Assembly: GCF_004000985.1 (NCBI RefSeq) | Contig: NZ_BIMH01000006.1 | Location: 1-64,000, forward strand | Direction: 5' to 3' | Length of the DNA: 64,000 nucleotides | DNA from: Paenibacillus validus NBRC 15382 | GTDB lineage: Bacteria > Bacillota > Bacilli > Paenibacillales > NBRC-103111 | Part shown: positions 41,481-50,288 of the stretch, piece after piece | Layout of the letters: every line of letters begins with the position of its first letter | Numbering within the stretch: position 1 is the stretch's first letter | Notes under the pieces: generated by a model | The model's database searches: none | Seen by the model: only the letters and a program-made list of their open reading frames with translations | Told to the model about the DNA's origin: nothing | Made by a program: the position numbers and the translations under genes

Positions 41481-43079
41481 TTATACGAGCGTTTCTTCGT
41501 TCGAGCGATTGGACGAACGCGTATGACCGCCGCGGTCGCTGCGTCCTTCTTGACGGTTATCCGAACGGCCGCGATAATCGCGGTTCTCACGGTAGCCGCC
41601 TTCGCGACGTCCGCCATCACGGCTGCCGTCACGACGGGAGCCGCCGCGGTCGCCACCACCGTAAGGACGGTCATTGCGGCGTGCGCCGCCTGCCGTACCG
41701 TAAGGGCCGGAAGGTCTGCGTCCGTTCGAACGAATGTCCGGACGACGCTTCTTAGCGCGAATCGGATCCTCTGGCGTCAGTTCGATTTCAACTTCCTTCT
41801 TATCGCCGCCGGTCAGCAATTTCAAAGCGGAAGCCAGCAGGTGAACCGAGTCGTGCTGCTCCAACAGCGAGATCGCAAGACCTTTATATTCGTTATGTTC
41901 TTCTTTTTGAAGCACTTCAAGCACGCGCTCGGCTGTCAGCTTTTGCTTGCCTTCAATCGCTTCGGCCAAGCTTGGCATCGGCTTACGGGCAATGCGATGA
42001 CGGGTAATTTTCTCGATAAAGTACAGGTGGTCGATCTCGCGCGGCGTTACGAACGAGTAGGCCACGCCTTCTTTACCGGCACGGCCGGTACGACCGATCC
42101 GGTGCACATAACTTTCCGGATCTTGCGGCAAGTCGAAGTTGATGACATGCGTTACGCCGGAAACGTCCAATCCGCGTGCGGCTACGTCGGTAGCGACCAG
42201 TACATCGATGCTTCCGTCACGGAATTTGCGCATCACGTTATCGCGTTGGTTCTGGGACAAGTCCCCGTGCAAACCTTCCGCCGTATAACCGCGTTTTTGC
42301 AGCGCTTCGGACAGCTCGTCGACACGGCGCTTCGTGCGGCCGAAGATAATCGCGAGATCCGGGGATTCCATATCGATCAAACGGCACAGCGCTTCGAACT
42401 TCTGGCGCTCATGCAGCTCGATGTAAGCTTGCTCGATGTTAGGTGCGCTGATTTGCTTCGGAATAACCGAAACGTGCTCCGGATTTCTCAGGAACTGTTG
42501 CGCCAGCTTCTGGATATTAGTCGGCATCGTCGCCGAGAAGAGCATCGTTTGACGCTCGTCCGGAACAAGCCGAAGGATGGATTGGATATCTTCCATGAAG
42601 CCCATGTCGAGCATTTCGTCCGCTTCATCCAGGATAACCGTCTGCACGTCGTCCAGCTTGATCGTTTTGCGGTTAATGTGGTCGAGCAAACGGCCCGGCG
42701 TACCGATAATAATTTGCGGCTTCTTGCGCAGGCCGCGGATTTGCTTCACGATATCTTGACCGCCGTAGATCGGCAGCGAGCGGATGCCTTTGAAACGACC
42801 GAGCTTTTCGATTTCTTCCGCCACTTGAATGGCAAGTTCGCGGGTCGGACACATGATGAGCGCTACGATGCGTTCTTCCTTGATGTCGATTTTATTGATC
42901 AACGGAATCCCGAATGCTGCCGTTTTCCCGGTTCCCGTCTGTGCTTGACCAATGAGGTCGCGGCCCTCCATGGCTACAGGAATGGCCTTATCTTGAATCG
43001 GAGTCGATTCTTCAAAGCCCATCTCCGTAATGGCACGCAACACTTTCGGCTCCAAGCCGAATTCACTAAACGTTTTCAA
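41481..43079 (-). CDS. cshA: DEAD-box RNA helicase CshA
   Basis: A 532-residue ATP-dependent RNA helicase of the CshA type, part of the RNA degradosome and cold adaptation in Firmicutes. It shows the Q motif ([26 protein letters not shown]), [62 protein letters not shown] and [10 protein letters not shown]. The C-terminal tail is rich in Arg, Gly and Asp-Arg repeats and should bind RNA. An extended -10 (TGTGGTATAAT) about 150 bases upstream suggests a long leader, as in cold-regulated genes. GGAGAATG precedes the start. Confidence 0.95.
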   Translation of the reverse strand: MKTFSEFGLEPKVLRAITEMGFEESTPIQDKAIPVAMEGRDLIGQAQTGTGKTAAFGIPLINKIDIKEERIVALIMCPTRELAIQVAEEIEKLGRFKGIRSLPIYGGQDIVKQIRGLRKKPQIIIGTPGRLLDHINRKTIKLDDVQTVILDEADEMLDMGFMEDIQSILRLVPDERQTMLFSATMPTNIQKLAQQFLRNPEHVSVIPKQISAPNIEQAYIELHERQKFEALCRLIDMESPDLAIIFGRTKRRVDELSEALQKRGYTAEGLHGDLSQNQRDNVMRKFRDGSIDVLVATDVAARGLDVSGVTHVINFDLPQDPESYVHRIGRTGRAGKEGVAYSFVTPREIDHLYFIEKITRHRIARKPMPSLAEAIEGKQKLTAERVLEVLQKEEHNEYKGLAISLLEQHDSVHLLASALKLLTGGDKKEVEIELTPEDPIRAKKRRPDIRSNGRRPSGPYGTAGGARRNDRPYGGGDRGGSRRDGSRDGGRREGGYRENRDYRGRSDNRQEGRSDRGGHTRSSNRSNEETLV

Positions 43080-43226
43080 ATGATTTCATTCTCCTTTGTT
43101 CTATGGGTTCTCATATTGTCTGTACCCTTAAGTGCGACTCCTATCTTCTTTTTATTACTCTCTTCATGAAACACTTTCTAGCTGTGTCAAAATGAACAGT
43201 CAAGGCCGTACTTAAGAATATCTTTA

Positions 43227-43242
43227 GTATTATACCACATGC
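43227..43242 (-). promoter_or_regulatory. Probable extended -10 promoter of cshA
   Basis: TGTGGTATAAT on the minus strand gives a leader of about 145 bases before cshA. That leader is AT-rich and no open frame is seen in it. Confidence 0.45.
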
Positions 43243-43342
43243 GGAAGTCATATTCCAGAAATGTTCAAATTGAAACCCGTTTTCCCCGAACATCGTATAT
43301 AATACATATATAGAATGCCCTGACGAAAAGGAGCGACAGCCC

Positions 43343-43891
43343 ATGTCCGTATGGAAAAGAGTGGGAGGAATTTTGAAAAGCAACAAGTCGGTGCCGGAGA
43401 CTAAACCCTCCAATCCGTTTGAAGATACGAAGGTTGGAGACATCGTGAGCGTCGATCTGGAAGAATACGTCGTGTCCGGCAAGCTGACGTACTTCGATCA
43501 AGGCTTCGCACCGCATCGCTTTGCGTATTATTTGCAAAACGGCAAGCATCTCTCCTGTTTGCTTGTGGAAAAAGGACGTACGTACGAATGCTTTATTTGT
43601 GAATTCGTGGAGGGAGCTTTGGACGATCCTAACGATGTGCCTACCCGGCTTGACACAGGCGGCGAGGTGACGTACGAGCTTGAGCACAATCGGACCGACA
43701 CGGTGCGGACCGAAGGCAATACGGATTTCCGGGCCGCGGACCAAGTGATGTTTTGGCGTTATTTCGGGACGGAGGATCGTTATTTTTTCCTGCAATGGCA
43801 AGACGGTAAATATGTGGCGATGGAAGGCGAACGGACGCCTGCCGGTTTAATCAAATTTTTGAAAGCTTCGAGCGAACCGAACTCTCATTGA
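43343..43891 (+). CDS. DUF4178 domain protein
   Basis: A 182-residue soluble protein matching DUF4178: VGDIVSVDLEEYVVSGKLTYFDQG, RFAYYLQNGKHLSCLLVEKG and YFFLQWQDGKYVAMEGE. The family has no known function and is often next to DUF4247 lipoproteins, as here (50 bases apart). The first 30 residues are basic and charged. The pair is likely one transcription unit. AAAGGAG stands rather far (11 bases) upstream of the ATG. Confidence 0.75.
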   Translation: MSVWKRVGGILKSNKSVPETKPSNPFEDTKVGDIVSVDLEEYVVSGKLTYFDQGFAPHRFAYYLQNGKHLSCLLVEKGRTYECFICEFVEGALDDPNDVPTRLDTGGEVTYELEHNRTDTVRTEGNTDFRAADQVMFWRYFGTEDRYFFLQWQDGKYVAMEGERTPAGLIKFLKASSEPNSH

Positions 43892-43941
43892 TTCGTTTCG
43901 CCTGATCATACGATGGTTCTGCGAGGAGGTGACCCTGTTCA

Positions 43942-44661
43942 ATGAAGCGTGCAGCCCGTTGGCTCGCCCTTGTGCTCGTATTCGCGCTATTAGCCGGATG
44001 CGGCGATTCAGGCAATTTTATTAAGGAAAACTATTCGTTGATCGATGTTCAGGGCCAAGGCAAGAGCACTGCCAAAATTTATTCGGTAACCGGCAAAGAT
44101 GTGCCTACTGTAGCTCATGAACTGGAACAGCAAGAGAAACCGCAGGAAATAAGCAAAGAATCGACCGAGCGGATGTTTCTCGTATACGACAACAAGATCA
44201 TTCATGTCCAGAAAGACCCGGATAACGAAAATACGACGCTTGTTGAATTAGACACGATCCAATATGCAAAAGATAATTACGACTCTTCGTTCTTGCAAGG
44301 ATATTTAACCGCTACGCTGATTCAATCTGTTTTTGGCGGAGGCTGGTTTAACAGCCACCGGGGATATGACTACCGGGGCTACACGTCCAGCAAGCGTTAC
44401 GACGATTACGGCAAATACCAGACGGCGCCTTATCCGAGCGCCTCCGCTCCCGCGAAGACGCCGGCGCAGACCGCGCCTTCGACGTCCGATCGCAAAGGGA
44501 GCTTCACAACGACGCCAACCAAGCCCAGTACGGGCGCCGGAAGCAGCAGCGGCTCGGTTCGCCGGAACGACGGCTCCACCCCAAGCTACGGCAAAGCGCC
44601 GTCAAGCGGATCGTCCAAGCCGAGTACAAGCAAGCGATCCGGTTCTTTTAAACGAAAATAA
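43942..44661 (+). CDS. DUF4247 lipoprotein
   Basis: A 239-residue lipoprotein (LALVLVFALLAGCGDSG, lipidated Cys near 20). A globular DUF4247 part (30-130: IKENYSLIDVQGQGKSTAKIY, DNKIIHVQKDPDNENTTLVELDT, YDSSFLQGYLTATLIQSVFG) is followed by a Tyr/Gly segment and a long Ser/Thr/Pro/Lys tail typical of a disordered cell-wall-spanning region. Function is unknown. AGGAGGTGA precedes the ATG. It forms a pair with the DUF4178 gene. Confidence 0.78.
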   Translation: MKRAARWLALVLVFALLAGCGDSGNFIKENYSLIDVQGQGKSTAKIYSVTGKDVPTVAHELEQQEKPQEISKESTERMFLVYDNKIIHVQKDPDNENTTLVELDTIQYAKDNYDSSFLQGYLTATLIQSVFGGGWFNSHRGYDYRGYTSSKRYDDYGKYQTAPYPSASAPAKTPAQTAPSTSDRKGSFTTTPTKPSTGAGSSSGSVRRNDGSTPSYGKAPSSGSSKPSTSKRSGSFKRK

Positions 44662-44665
44662 CAAT

Positions 44666-44713
44666 CGAAACGTGAAGCTTTCCGCGACAATCGTGAGAGA
44701 GCTTCACGTTTCG
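44666..44713. repeat. Perfect 14-bp inverted repeat between DUF4247 and yitT genes
   Basis: CGAAACGTGAAGCT (44666-44679) and AGCTTCACGTTTCG (44700-44713). It has no T run, so it may be an mRNA stem or a weak terminator immediately before the yitT ribosome binding site. Confidence 0.7.
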
Positions 44714-44731
44714 CATTCACGGAGGATTCCT

Positions 44732-45565
44732 ATGATAAAGCTGCAGCGCTCGTGGATCGGTTCCATTCTCGTGACCGTCTTGAGCTCGGCTTTCATTGCG
44801 GCCAGCTTCAATTTGTTCCTCATCCCCCACCAGCTGCTCAGCGGCGGCTTGTCCGGGATTGCGATGATGATCGGGTATTTGACCGGGTTCGACATCTCTC
44901 TGCTATACCTCGTATTGAACTTGCCTGTCCTGATTTGGGGACTGGTTTCGATCGGACGCAAATTCATTGTGCTCAGCACGCTTTCCGTTATCTTAACGAC
45001 ATGGTTCATGCGGATCGTACCCGTCGATACCGTTGCGAACGATTCGATCATGTCCGCCGTTACCGGCGGCGTGCTGCTCGGTATCGGTTCGGGCATCACC
45101 ATGAGGGCTGGCGGCTCGACAGGCGGCCTCGATATCATCGGATCGATATTGACCCGTAAACGGGATTTTCCGCTCGGCACCGTCCTGTTCGCTTTGAACG
45201 GCGTCGTTATTTTAATGCTCGGCTATTATAAGAACAACTGGGACCTCGCCCTCTATTCGATGGTAACTATTTTTATTACGGGCAAGGTCGTGGACACGAT
45301 ACATATCCGGCATTTGAAGGTCACCGTCTATATCGTCACGCAAAAGAAGGATCTGCTGCTGCAAAAAATGAAAAAGCTGCACCGCGGCGTTACCGTTATT
45401 CAAACGGAAGGGGCATATACGAAGCAGCCGCAGCATATGCTGATGACCGTAACGACCCGTTATGAGCTCGCCGACCTCCGGCAGCTCGTCCGCAAATGGG
45501 ATCCGCAAGCGTTCGTGAATATCACCGAAACCGTCGGCGTTATGGGCTTATTTCGCAGAAATTAG
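44732..45565 (+). CDS. YitT-family membrane protein (DUF161 + DUF2179)
   Basis: A 277-residue protein with about six membrane spans, including the YitT motif MRAGGSTGGLDIIGSIL, and a C-terminal soluble DUF2179 domain (220-277: VTVIQTEGAYTKQPQHMLMTVTTRYELADL). Bacilli have several paralogues of unknown function. ATG 44732 follows GGAGGATTCCT. The frame stays open upstream through the DUF4247 gene in another phase and that part is not coding. Confidence 0.9.
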   Translation: MIKLQRSWIGSILVTVLSSAFIAASFNLFLIPHQLLSGGLSGIAMMIGYLTGFDISLLYLVLNLPVLIWGLVSIGRKFIVLSTLSVILTTWFMRIVPVDTVANDSIMSAVTGGVLLGIGSGITMRAGGSTGGLDIIGSILTRKRDFPLGTVLFALNGVVILMLGYYKNNWDLALYSMVTIFITGKVVDTIHIRHLKVTVYIVTQKKDLLLQKMKKLHRGVTVIQTEGAYTKQPQHMLMTVTTRYELADLRQLVRKWDPQAFVNITETVGVMGLFRRN

Positions 45566-45600
45566 CTTATTTTTAGCAGTCCGCTGGCACAAAAGTACCG

Positions 45601-45629
45601 CTGTCAACTTAAACAATCTATGTTATAAT
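45601..45629 (+). promoter_or_regulatory. Promoter upstream of the 62-residue protein gene
   Basis: CTGTCA (45601-45606) and TATAAT (45624-45629), 17-base spacer. Confidence 0.5.
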
Positions 45630-45730
45630 CTAATTGTAACTTCATAGCCGTTGATTTCCCCGGCTTTACCTGTATGGCTCGTAAGTGGCTCCTGATCTCT
45701 CAACACCAGATGACGGGAAGGGTGATGCTT

Positions 45731-45919
45731 GTGGAAACAGTAAAGCTTTCGACGATTGTTATGAAATTAACGCCGGAATTATATCCTTTTCTCAAGCAGC
45801 GTGAACTCGAGTCGGAGATCGTGCTGCGAAACGGGCTCGCTGCCCTGGAGGCCGAGGACGCCATGGAAATTATTCAATACAGCATATCCGAGCACCAGAA
45901 AGACGCCCACCTTCATTAA
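45731..45919 (+). CDS. Small protein of unknown function
   Basis: A 62-residue soluble protein (VETVKLSTIVMKLTPELYPFL, then an acidic helix). GTG 45731 is placed six bases after AAGGGTG; upstream codons to 45674 lack a ribosome binding site. It has its own promoter and a terminator whose stem overlaps the stop codon. No family is recognised. Confidence 0.55.
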   Translation: METVKLSTIVMKLTPELYPFLKQRELESEIVLRNGLAALEAEDAMEIIQYSISEHQKDAHLH

Positions 45920-45934
45920 GAAGGGGGCGTTTTA
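45902..45934 (+). terminator. Terminator overlapping the small gene's stop
   Basis: ACGCCC-A-CCTTC / GAAGG-GGGCGT followed by TTTTATTT. Confidence 0.7.
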
Positions 45935-46031
45935 TTTATGAGTTTCAACATTTCGCAATAATTCCATGTTATGCTTTCCGCCTAAATGTGATATGATATG
46001 ACATAGAATACGGTAATCGGAGGGATCATGA

Positions 46032-46265
46032 ATGGGCGCCTTATCCCCATGGCATATTATTTTAATTGCTGTCGTGCTGCTGCTGCTGTTCGGACCGAAC
46101 AAGCTGCCCGAGCTCGGCCGCAGCTTCGGCAAGATGTTCCGCGAGTTCAAGGATGCGACGAACAACAACAGTGGAAACACGAATGACAACCGTGAGCTGG
46201 AAGCTCCGAAAAAAGAGCTGGCAATTGCTTCCGATACGGCACAACAGCCAAACGCGCAAAAATAG
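46032..46265 (+). CDS. tatA: Twin-arginine translocase subunit TatA
   Basis: A 77-residue TatA/E protein. One N-terminal span (WHIILIAVVLLLLFGPNKLPEL) has the FGPNKLPELGRSFG hinge and amphipathic helix, then a polar tail. It forms the pore of the Tat export system for folded proteins. GGAGGG is seven bases before ATG 46032; the earlier ATG at 46028 is out of frame. No tatC is adjacent, so the TatC partner must be encoded elsewhere. Confidence 0.93.
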   Translation: MGALSPWHIILIAVVLLLLFGPNKLPELGRSFGKMFREFKDATNNNSGNTNDNRELEAPKKELAIASDTAQQPNAQK

Positions 46266-46293
46266 AAAAGCTCCTGAGCGGAGCCTTTCCAAG

Positions 46294-46325
46294 CCATCCG
46301 CCTACACGGCAGGATGGTTTTTTTT
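46294..46325 (+). terminator. Terminator of tatA
   Basis: CCATCC / GGATGG stem followed by eight T. It overlaps the last codons of the convergent MFS gene. Confidence 0.75.
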
Positions 46326-47465
46326 GCGCATATAGGCCTGCGTACCGAATGTGAGCACAGCGGCGAGGCCGGCTATCACCGCACCGAAGAGATACATATC
46401 ATTTCCGCCGAATACGTCTTTGACGAAGCCGCCGGCGTAGCCGCCCGCGATCCCGGCCAATCCGAGAAATACCATGGACAGCATCGATTGTCCCGTCGAT
46501 TGCAGATGGTCAGGTACAAGACGTACGACGTAATGCACCGAGGTAATCCAAAACACGGCGAAGGTGATGCTCTGCGTCGTTTGCAAAAACATGAGAATAA
46601 CCGGGTCTTGAATAAATCCGTACAACAACCAGCGGATCGTATACAGCACCGCCACGATGCCGAGCAGAGCCAGTTCGTGAAACCTGTTCAAATACCGCCC
46701 CAGCAGCGCAAAGGTAGGGATTTCACTGCCTGCGGCAAGCGCCCATGCCCAGCCGACCATCACATCGGAGCCGCCCAAATCTTTTAAATACAAAGCAAAC
46801 AACGAATCGTTCATCCGGTGCGGAACCATGATCAGGAAAATGAGAAATAAAAACCATATAAACTGTTTGTTGCGCAGCATGCTGCCGAAAGCGCGCAACG
46901 ATACGACAGCGTCGCCTTTCCCCTTCTCGTCGCGCAGCAGCAGTAGAAGAAGCATCGGCAGAACCCATATCGTCCAGTACAGGAAAGAAAGATTATGCAT
47001 GCCTCCGAGCGCCGTGAGCAGGAAACCCGACGACAAGGACAGCAGCATGAAGCCGACCGAGCCCCACATTCGCACGGAGCCGTACGTCGCATGCGCCCGC
47101 TCCGCCACACGTATCGACAAGGTATCGAGCAGCGGCGTCGAAGACAGCATGAAGAAATACAGCATGAGCATGAAGATGAACGCACTCATATACCCGCTCG
47201 TTCCGAAGATGCCGATACTGGACAATATCGTCATGCCCCACAAGCAAAAAATAATGAGCTTCAACGTTTGATAACGATCGCTGATATATCCCCACATCGG
47301 TTGGGCGAATATCGTGATGAACGGTCCGATCATCATCAACAGCCCGATTTGCGAAGACGAATAGCCGCGCTCCCCCAAATATAACGGCAAAAAAGGATTA
47401 AGTACGCCGGTCGTTGCATAATATGAAAAATTAAGGCCCCGCAATTTCCAAAGCTGCTTGTTCAT
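46302..47465 (-). CDS. MFS transporter, MFS_1-like (LacY/NupG fold)
   Basis: A 387-residue transporter with 12 spans of the MFS_1-like group: GVLNPFLPLYLGERGYSSSQIGLLMM, GYISDRYQTLKLI, ATYGSVRMWGSVGF and PHRMNDSLFALYLKDLG. A related protein is encoded at 55572-56759 in the same window. The substrate is unknown. The second of two adjacent ATGs (47465) suits GGAAGG best. It stands alone and its end meets the tatA terminator. Confidence 0.85.
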   Translation of the reverse strand: MNKQLWKLRGLNFSYYATTGVLNPFLPLYLGERGYSSSQIGLLMMIGPFITIFAQPMWGYISDRYQTLKLIIFCLWGMTILSSIGIFGTSGYMSAFIFMLMLYFFMLSSTPLLDTLSIRVAERAHATYGSVRMWGSVGFMLLSLSSGFLLTALGGMHNLSFLYWTIWVLPMLLLLLLRDEKGKGDAVVSLRAFGSMLRNKQFIWFLFLIFLIMVPHRMNDSLFALYLKDLGGSDVMVGWAWALAAGSEIPTFALLGRYLNRFHELALLGIVAVLYTIRWLLYGFIQDPVILMFLQTTQSITFAVFWITSVHYVVRLVPDHLQSTGQSMLSMVFLGLAGIAGGYAGGFVKDVFGGNDMYLFGAVIAGLAAVLTFGTQAYMRKKNHPAV

Positions 47466-47581
47466 CATTACCTTCCTTTAATCAAACTAAGATCGCATGT
47501 CCCATCCGCCATCATTCTTTGCATTGTAGCACGGTTCGTCAAATTGTATCAAAGCTGTCTATCGATTTTCGGTTTCTTTGG

Positions 47582-47587
47582 TATAAT
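47582..47587 (+). promoter_or_regulatory. -10 element of the glycoside hydrolase gene
   Basis: TATAAT within GGTATAATG, about 33 bases before the start codon. The -35 is weak. Confidence 0.45.
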
Positions 47588-47619
47588 GATAGATATTATA
47601 CTAGCAGGGAGAGACGAAC

Positions 47620-48807
47620 ATGGAACTCTTAGTGGCCGCGTTATTCATGGCTTGGAGCGGCGTTAGCGCCGACCATCCCGACGCCACGTTCGAACAAATG
47701 GTGCAGGCATCCTTAGATTCCAAGAACGCCATCGTGCAGCAAACGCAGCCAGCCGCAACCCCGAACGGCAATCCCGAAGATCCGCTTAAGCCGGCCGTCA
47801 AGCTGGACCCGCAGAAGGACGCCCCCGCCGTAAAAGGCATCTATGCGACGGCGCACAGTGTCGGCGGCTCGCGGATGAACACGCTGCTCAAGCTGATGGA
47901 TGACACCGAGCTGAACGCAATGGTCATCGATGTGAAGGACGATTGGGGGTATATTACATACGATACCGGGAATCCGGCCTTGCTTGCCATGGAGACAACG
48001 CAAAAAATTATTCCCGACGTGGGCAAGCTTATGTCGACGCTGAGTGAGCACGACGTATACCCGATTGCCCGCATCGTCGTATTCAAAGATACCTTGTTGG
48101 CCAAAAAACGTCCTGATCTTTCTTTCTTAAACGCAGACGGTTCCGTCTGGGGCAATAGTAAAAATCCACCCGACAGCTTCGTGAATCCTTATAAAAAAGA
48201 AGTATGGGACTACAATATCGAAGTGGCGAAAGAAGCCGTAAAAGCCGGATTTAAAGAAATACAATTCGACTACGTCCGGTTTCCGGAAGGCTTCGAGAAA
48301 AGGGCCGACTCCCTGAAATACGACAAAGACGACCGGACGCGCATCGATGCCGTCGCCGAGTTCGTCAAATACGCGCACGAGCAGCTCGCTCCGCTCGGCG
48401 CAAGGGTGTCCGTAGACATTTTCGGTTATGCCGCTTCCGTACCGGCTGCCGAAGGGATCGGGCAAGATTTTCAAAAAATTTCGCAGAACGTCGACGTCAT
48501 CTGTCCGATGATTTATCCGAGCCATTATTCGACCGGCTGGTTCGGCTCTAAAGTGCCGGACGCCGCTCCCTACGCCACCATTGACGGCGCGACTAAAGAT
48601 ACGCACAAAAAACTGGAATCGCTTCAGGAGCTCAAGCCCGTCGTCCGCCCCTGGATTCAAGACTTTACCGCCACTTGGGTGCCGGGGCATATCCGGTACG
48701 GCAAGCAGCAGATCGAAGAGCAGATCCGCGCCTTGAAGGATAACGGTGTGGAAGAGTTTCTGCTGTGGAACGCCGTGAATACGTATACGCCGGATGTCGA
48801 TTACTAA
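47620..48807 (+). CDS. Putative glycoside hydrolase (DUF4015)
   Basis: A 395-residue protein of the DUF4015 putative glycoside hydrolase family, with a TIM-barrel pattern: VKGIYATAHSVGG, LNAMVIDVKDDWGYITYDT, YPIARIVVFKD, EIQFDYVRFPEGF, VSVDIFGYAA, ICPMIYPSHY and QDFTATW. The aspartate in FDYVRFP and the acids in VIDVKDDWG are probable catalytic residues. A short N-terminal hydrophobic stretch (LLVAALFMAWSGV) may act as a signal or anchor, so action outside the cell is likely. The substrate is unknown. GGGAGAG precedes the ATG. Confidence 0.88.
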   Translation: MELLVAALFMAWSGVSADHPDATFEQMVQASLDSKNAIVQQTQPAATPNGNPEDPLKPAVKLDPQKDAPAVKGIYATAHSVGGSRMNTLLKLMDDTELNAMVIDVKDDWGYITYDTGNPALLAMETTQKIIPDVGKLMSTLSEHDVYPIARIVVFKDTLLAKKRPDLSFLNADGSVWGNSKNPPDSFVNPYKKEVWDYNIEVAKEAVKAGFKEIQFDYVRFPEGFEKRADSLKYDKDDRTRIDAVAEFVKYAHEQLAPLGARVSVDIFGYAASVPAAEGIGQDFQKISQNVDVICPMIYPSHYSTGWFGSKVPDAAPYATIDGATKDTHKKLESLQELKPVVRPWIQDFTATWVPGHIRYGKQQIEEQIRALKDNGVEEFLLWNAVNTYTPDVDY

Positions 48808-48852
48808 AAGAGAGCGGATCGCACCGCAAGTATGGGGCGATCCGCTCTCTTT
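48807..48852. terminator. Bidirectional terminator
   Basis: Perfect 16-bp stem AAAGAGAGCGGATCGC / GCGATCCGCTCTCTTT with a 14-base loop between the convergent hydrolase and ung genes. Confidence 0.85.
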
Positions 48853-48867
48853 GGCATGGCGGATGGT

Positions 48868-49569
48868 TTATGCGCTGCTGCCTCGGCGAACGCCGAGATC
48901 GGGCAGCTGCCAATCGATCGGTTCGCTGCCGATGCTTTGCAGGAAAGCATTCGCTTGCGAATACGGCTTGCTGCCGAAAAATCCCCGATGCGCAGATAGC
49001 GGACTGGGATGCACGCTTCGCAGGATGAGATGGCGCCGGTTCGTGATCAGCTGCATCTTCTGCTGGGCATGACTGCCCCAGAGAATGAATACGATCGGCT
49101 TCTCCCGTTCGTTCAACAGCGAGATGACGCGGTCGGTGAACCGCTCCCAGCCTTTTCCTTTATGCGAATTCGCTTCTCCTTCCCGGACTGTCAGCACGGT
49201 GTTCAGCAAGAGAACGCCCTGCTGCGCCCAAGGCACCAAATACCCGTTATCGGGCAAAGGGCAGCCCAGATCGTCCCGCAACTCCTTCAACATGTTCTGC
49301 AGCGAAGGCGGCGCAGGAATGCCCGGCTTGACGGAGAAGCTGAGACCGTGAGCCTGACCCGCCCCATGGTACGGATCCTGCCCCAGGATGACGGCCCTCA
49401 CATCGGCATATGCCGTAAAGTGTAAAGCGTTAAACAGATCGTGCATGTCCGGATATACGGTGCGCGAAGCGTATTCCCGCTTCAAAAACTCCCGCAGCTC
49501 CAAATAATACGGTTGTTTAAATTCGTCGGCCAATAAATCGGCCCAATCGTTCGTCAGGATCGCTGCCAC
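48868..49569 (-). CDS. ung: Uracil-DNA glycosylase
   Basis: It removes uracil from DNA in base excision repair. The 233 residues carry the family 1 motifs GQDPYHG (catalytic Asp65) and [11 protein letters not shown] (transition-state His near 187), plus [12 protein letters not shown]. The length matches the family. The GTG start at 49569 follows GGGAGAGGG. Upstream lies the remnant of an FMN reductase gene. Confidence 0.96.
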   Translation of the reverse strand: MAAILTNDWADLLADEFKQPYYLELREFLKREYASRTVYPDMHDLFNALHFTAYADVRAVILGQDPYHGAGQAHGLSFSVKPGIPAPPSLQNMLKELRDDLGCPLPDNGYLVPWAQQGVLLLNTVLTVREGEANSHKGKGWERFTDRVISLLNEREKPIVFILWGSHAQQKMQLITNRRHLILRSVHPSPLSAHRGFFGSKPYSQANAFLQSIGSEPIDWQLPDLGVRRGSSA

Positions 49570-49669
49570 GATTCCCTCTCCCTTATCTGTGTTTCGTGAG
49601 CCGCACGAGCCAATGAACGAAATAGCCGACAGGCCGCTCTACCCTTGCTCGGGTTTTGGCGTCCTCCGG

Positions 49670-49888
49670 CTGAACTAACGGATAACCCAGGCTTGCCGTC
49701 GAAATGGTCGAAGCCGACAAAGTCAAGCGCATTCTTCCACGCGCCGGACAAGCTGCCCCAATATTCCGGCCGTCGCCAATACGATGCCGTCGGCGGCGGG
49801 CAATCCTTGCCTTAGCTCGTTCACATGAGCGTCGTTAGACTCGGGTATCTTTACTGTAAAACGGAAGCGGCTTTACCACAACATCGGT
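49670..49888 (-). pseudogene. Remnant of an NADPH-dependent FMN reductase gene
   Basis: On the minus strand a flavodoxin-like reductase can be followed across three phases: KPLPFYSKDT, then ESNDAHVNELRQGLPAADGI with VLAT, then PEYWGSLSGAWKNALDFVGF and DHFDGKP. Two single-base insertions (near 49844 and at about 49770) join these pieces, and stops appear in each phase. The N-terminal Rossmann segment and the C-terminal third are missing. The intact family reduces FMN or quinones and azo dyes. Confidence 0.75.
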
Positions 49889-49939
49889 TTAGGCTTGCAA
49901 GTCCATTACGAAGCCTGCGCCTCTGGTCGCTCGTTTCTT

Positions 49940-50095
49940 CTAGACGATAGCGGCCTCTAGCACCTCCGGCGTTTTCACGTAAAACCGGGCCAGCAGCCCT
50001 TCAATCTGGTCGAAGGCTTCTTCGTCCCGTTCGGCCAACACCACCAAGCGGATTTGCCGGTCCTGCAATTCAATTTCCATATTGTATAAGTACAT
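49940..50095 (-). CDS. DUF3906-like small protein, shortened by an amber codon
   Basis: A 51-codon frame starting MYLYNMEIELQDRQIRLVVL and ending TPEVLEAAIV before TAG (49940-49942). The same frame continues after the TAG as KKRATRGAGFVMDLQA to a TAA at 49889. DUF3906 proteins normally run through ...EKKR...GxGFV at this point, so the TAG probably replaced a Glu codon (GAG). The product is therefore either a shortened protein or a pseudogene. GGAGGGATC precedes the ATG. Function of the family is unknown. Confidence 0.65.
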   Translation of the reverse strand: MYLYNMEIELQDRQIRLVVLAERDEEAFDQIEGLLARFYVKTPEVLEAAIV

Positions 50096-50204
50096 CGATG
50101 ATCCCTCCGTTCTCCGGGCATAGCTTGCTCTCCCATCCTACCGGATTCGCCAGGCTTTGGCAAGACCAAGGAGGGTTGCTCCGGCGGCGGCGCAGCCACC
50201 CGAA

Positions 50205-50234
50205 TTGCGGCCGGTTAGCTTCATCCGTTACAAT
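50205..50234 (+). promoter_or_regulatory. Promoter of the peroxiredoxin gene
   Basis: TTGCGG (50205-50210) and TACAAT (50229-50234) with an 18-base spacer. Confidence 0.5.
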
Positions 50235-50288
50235 GAGGGATGAGACAAGATTTCCATTCTAGTTTCGCAGGAAATGGAGGAACAACAC

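Noticed and set aside
41442-43169. A 575-codon open frame on the plus strand opposite cshA
   Set aside because: It is the antisense shadow of a highly conserved DEAD-box helicase gene, with low-complexity His/Arg/Asp-rich composition and no ribosome binding site.
44333-44731. N-terminal extension of the YitT protein
   Set aside because: It overlaps the DUF4247 coding sequence in another phase; GGAGG and ATG at 44732 give the proper start.
49940-49942. TAG read as pyrrolysine or another recoded residue
   Set aside because: No pyl genes are seen, the family expects glutamate here, and the neighbouring gene is also decaying.
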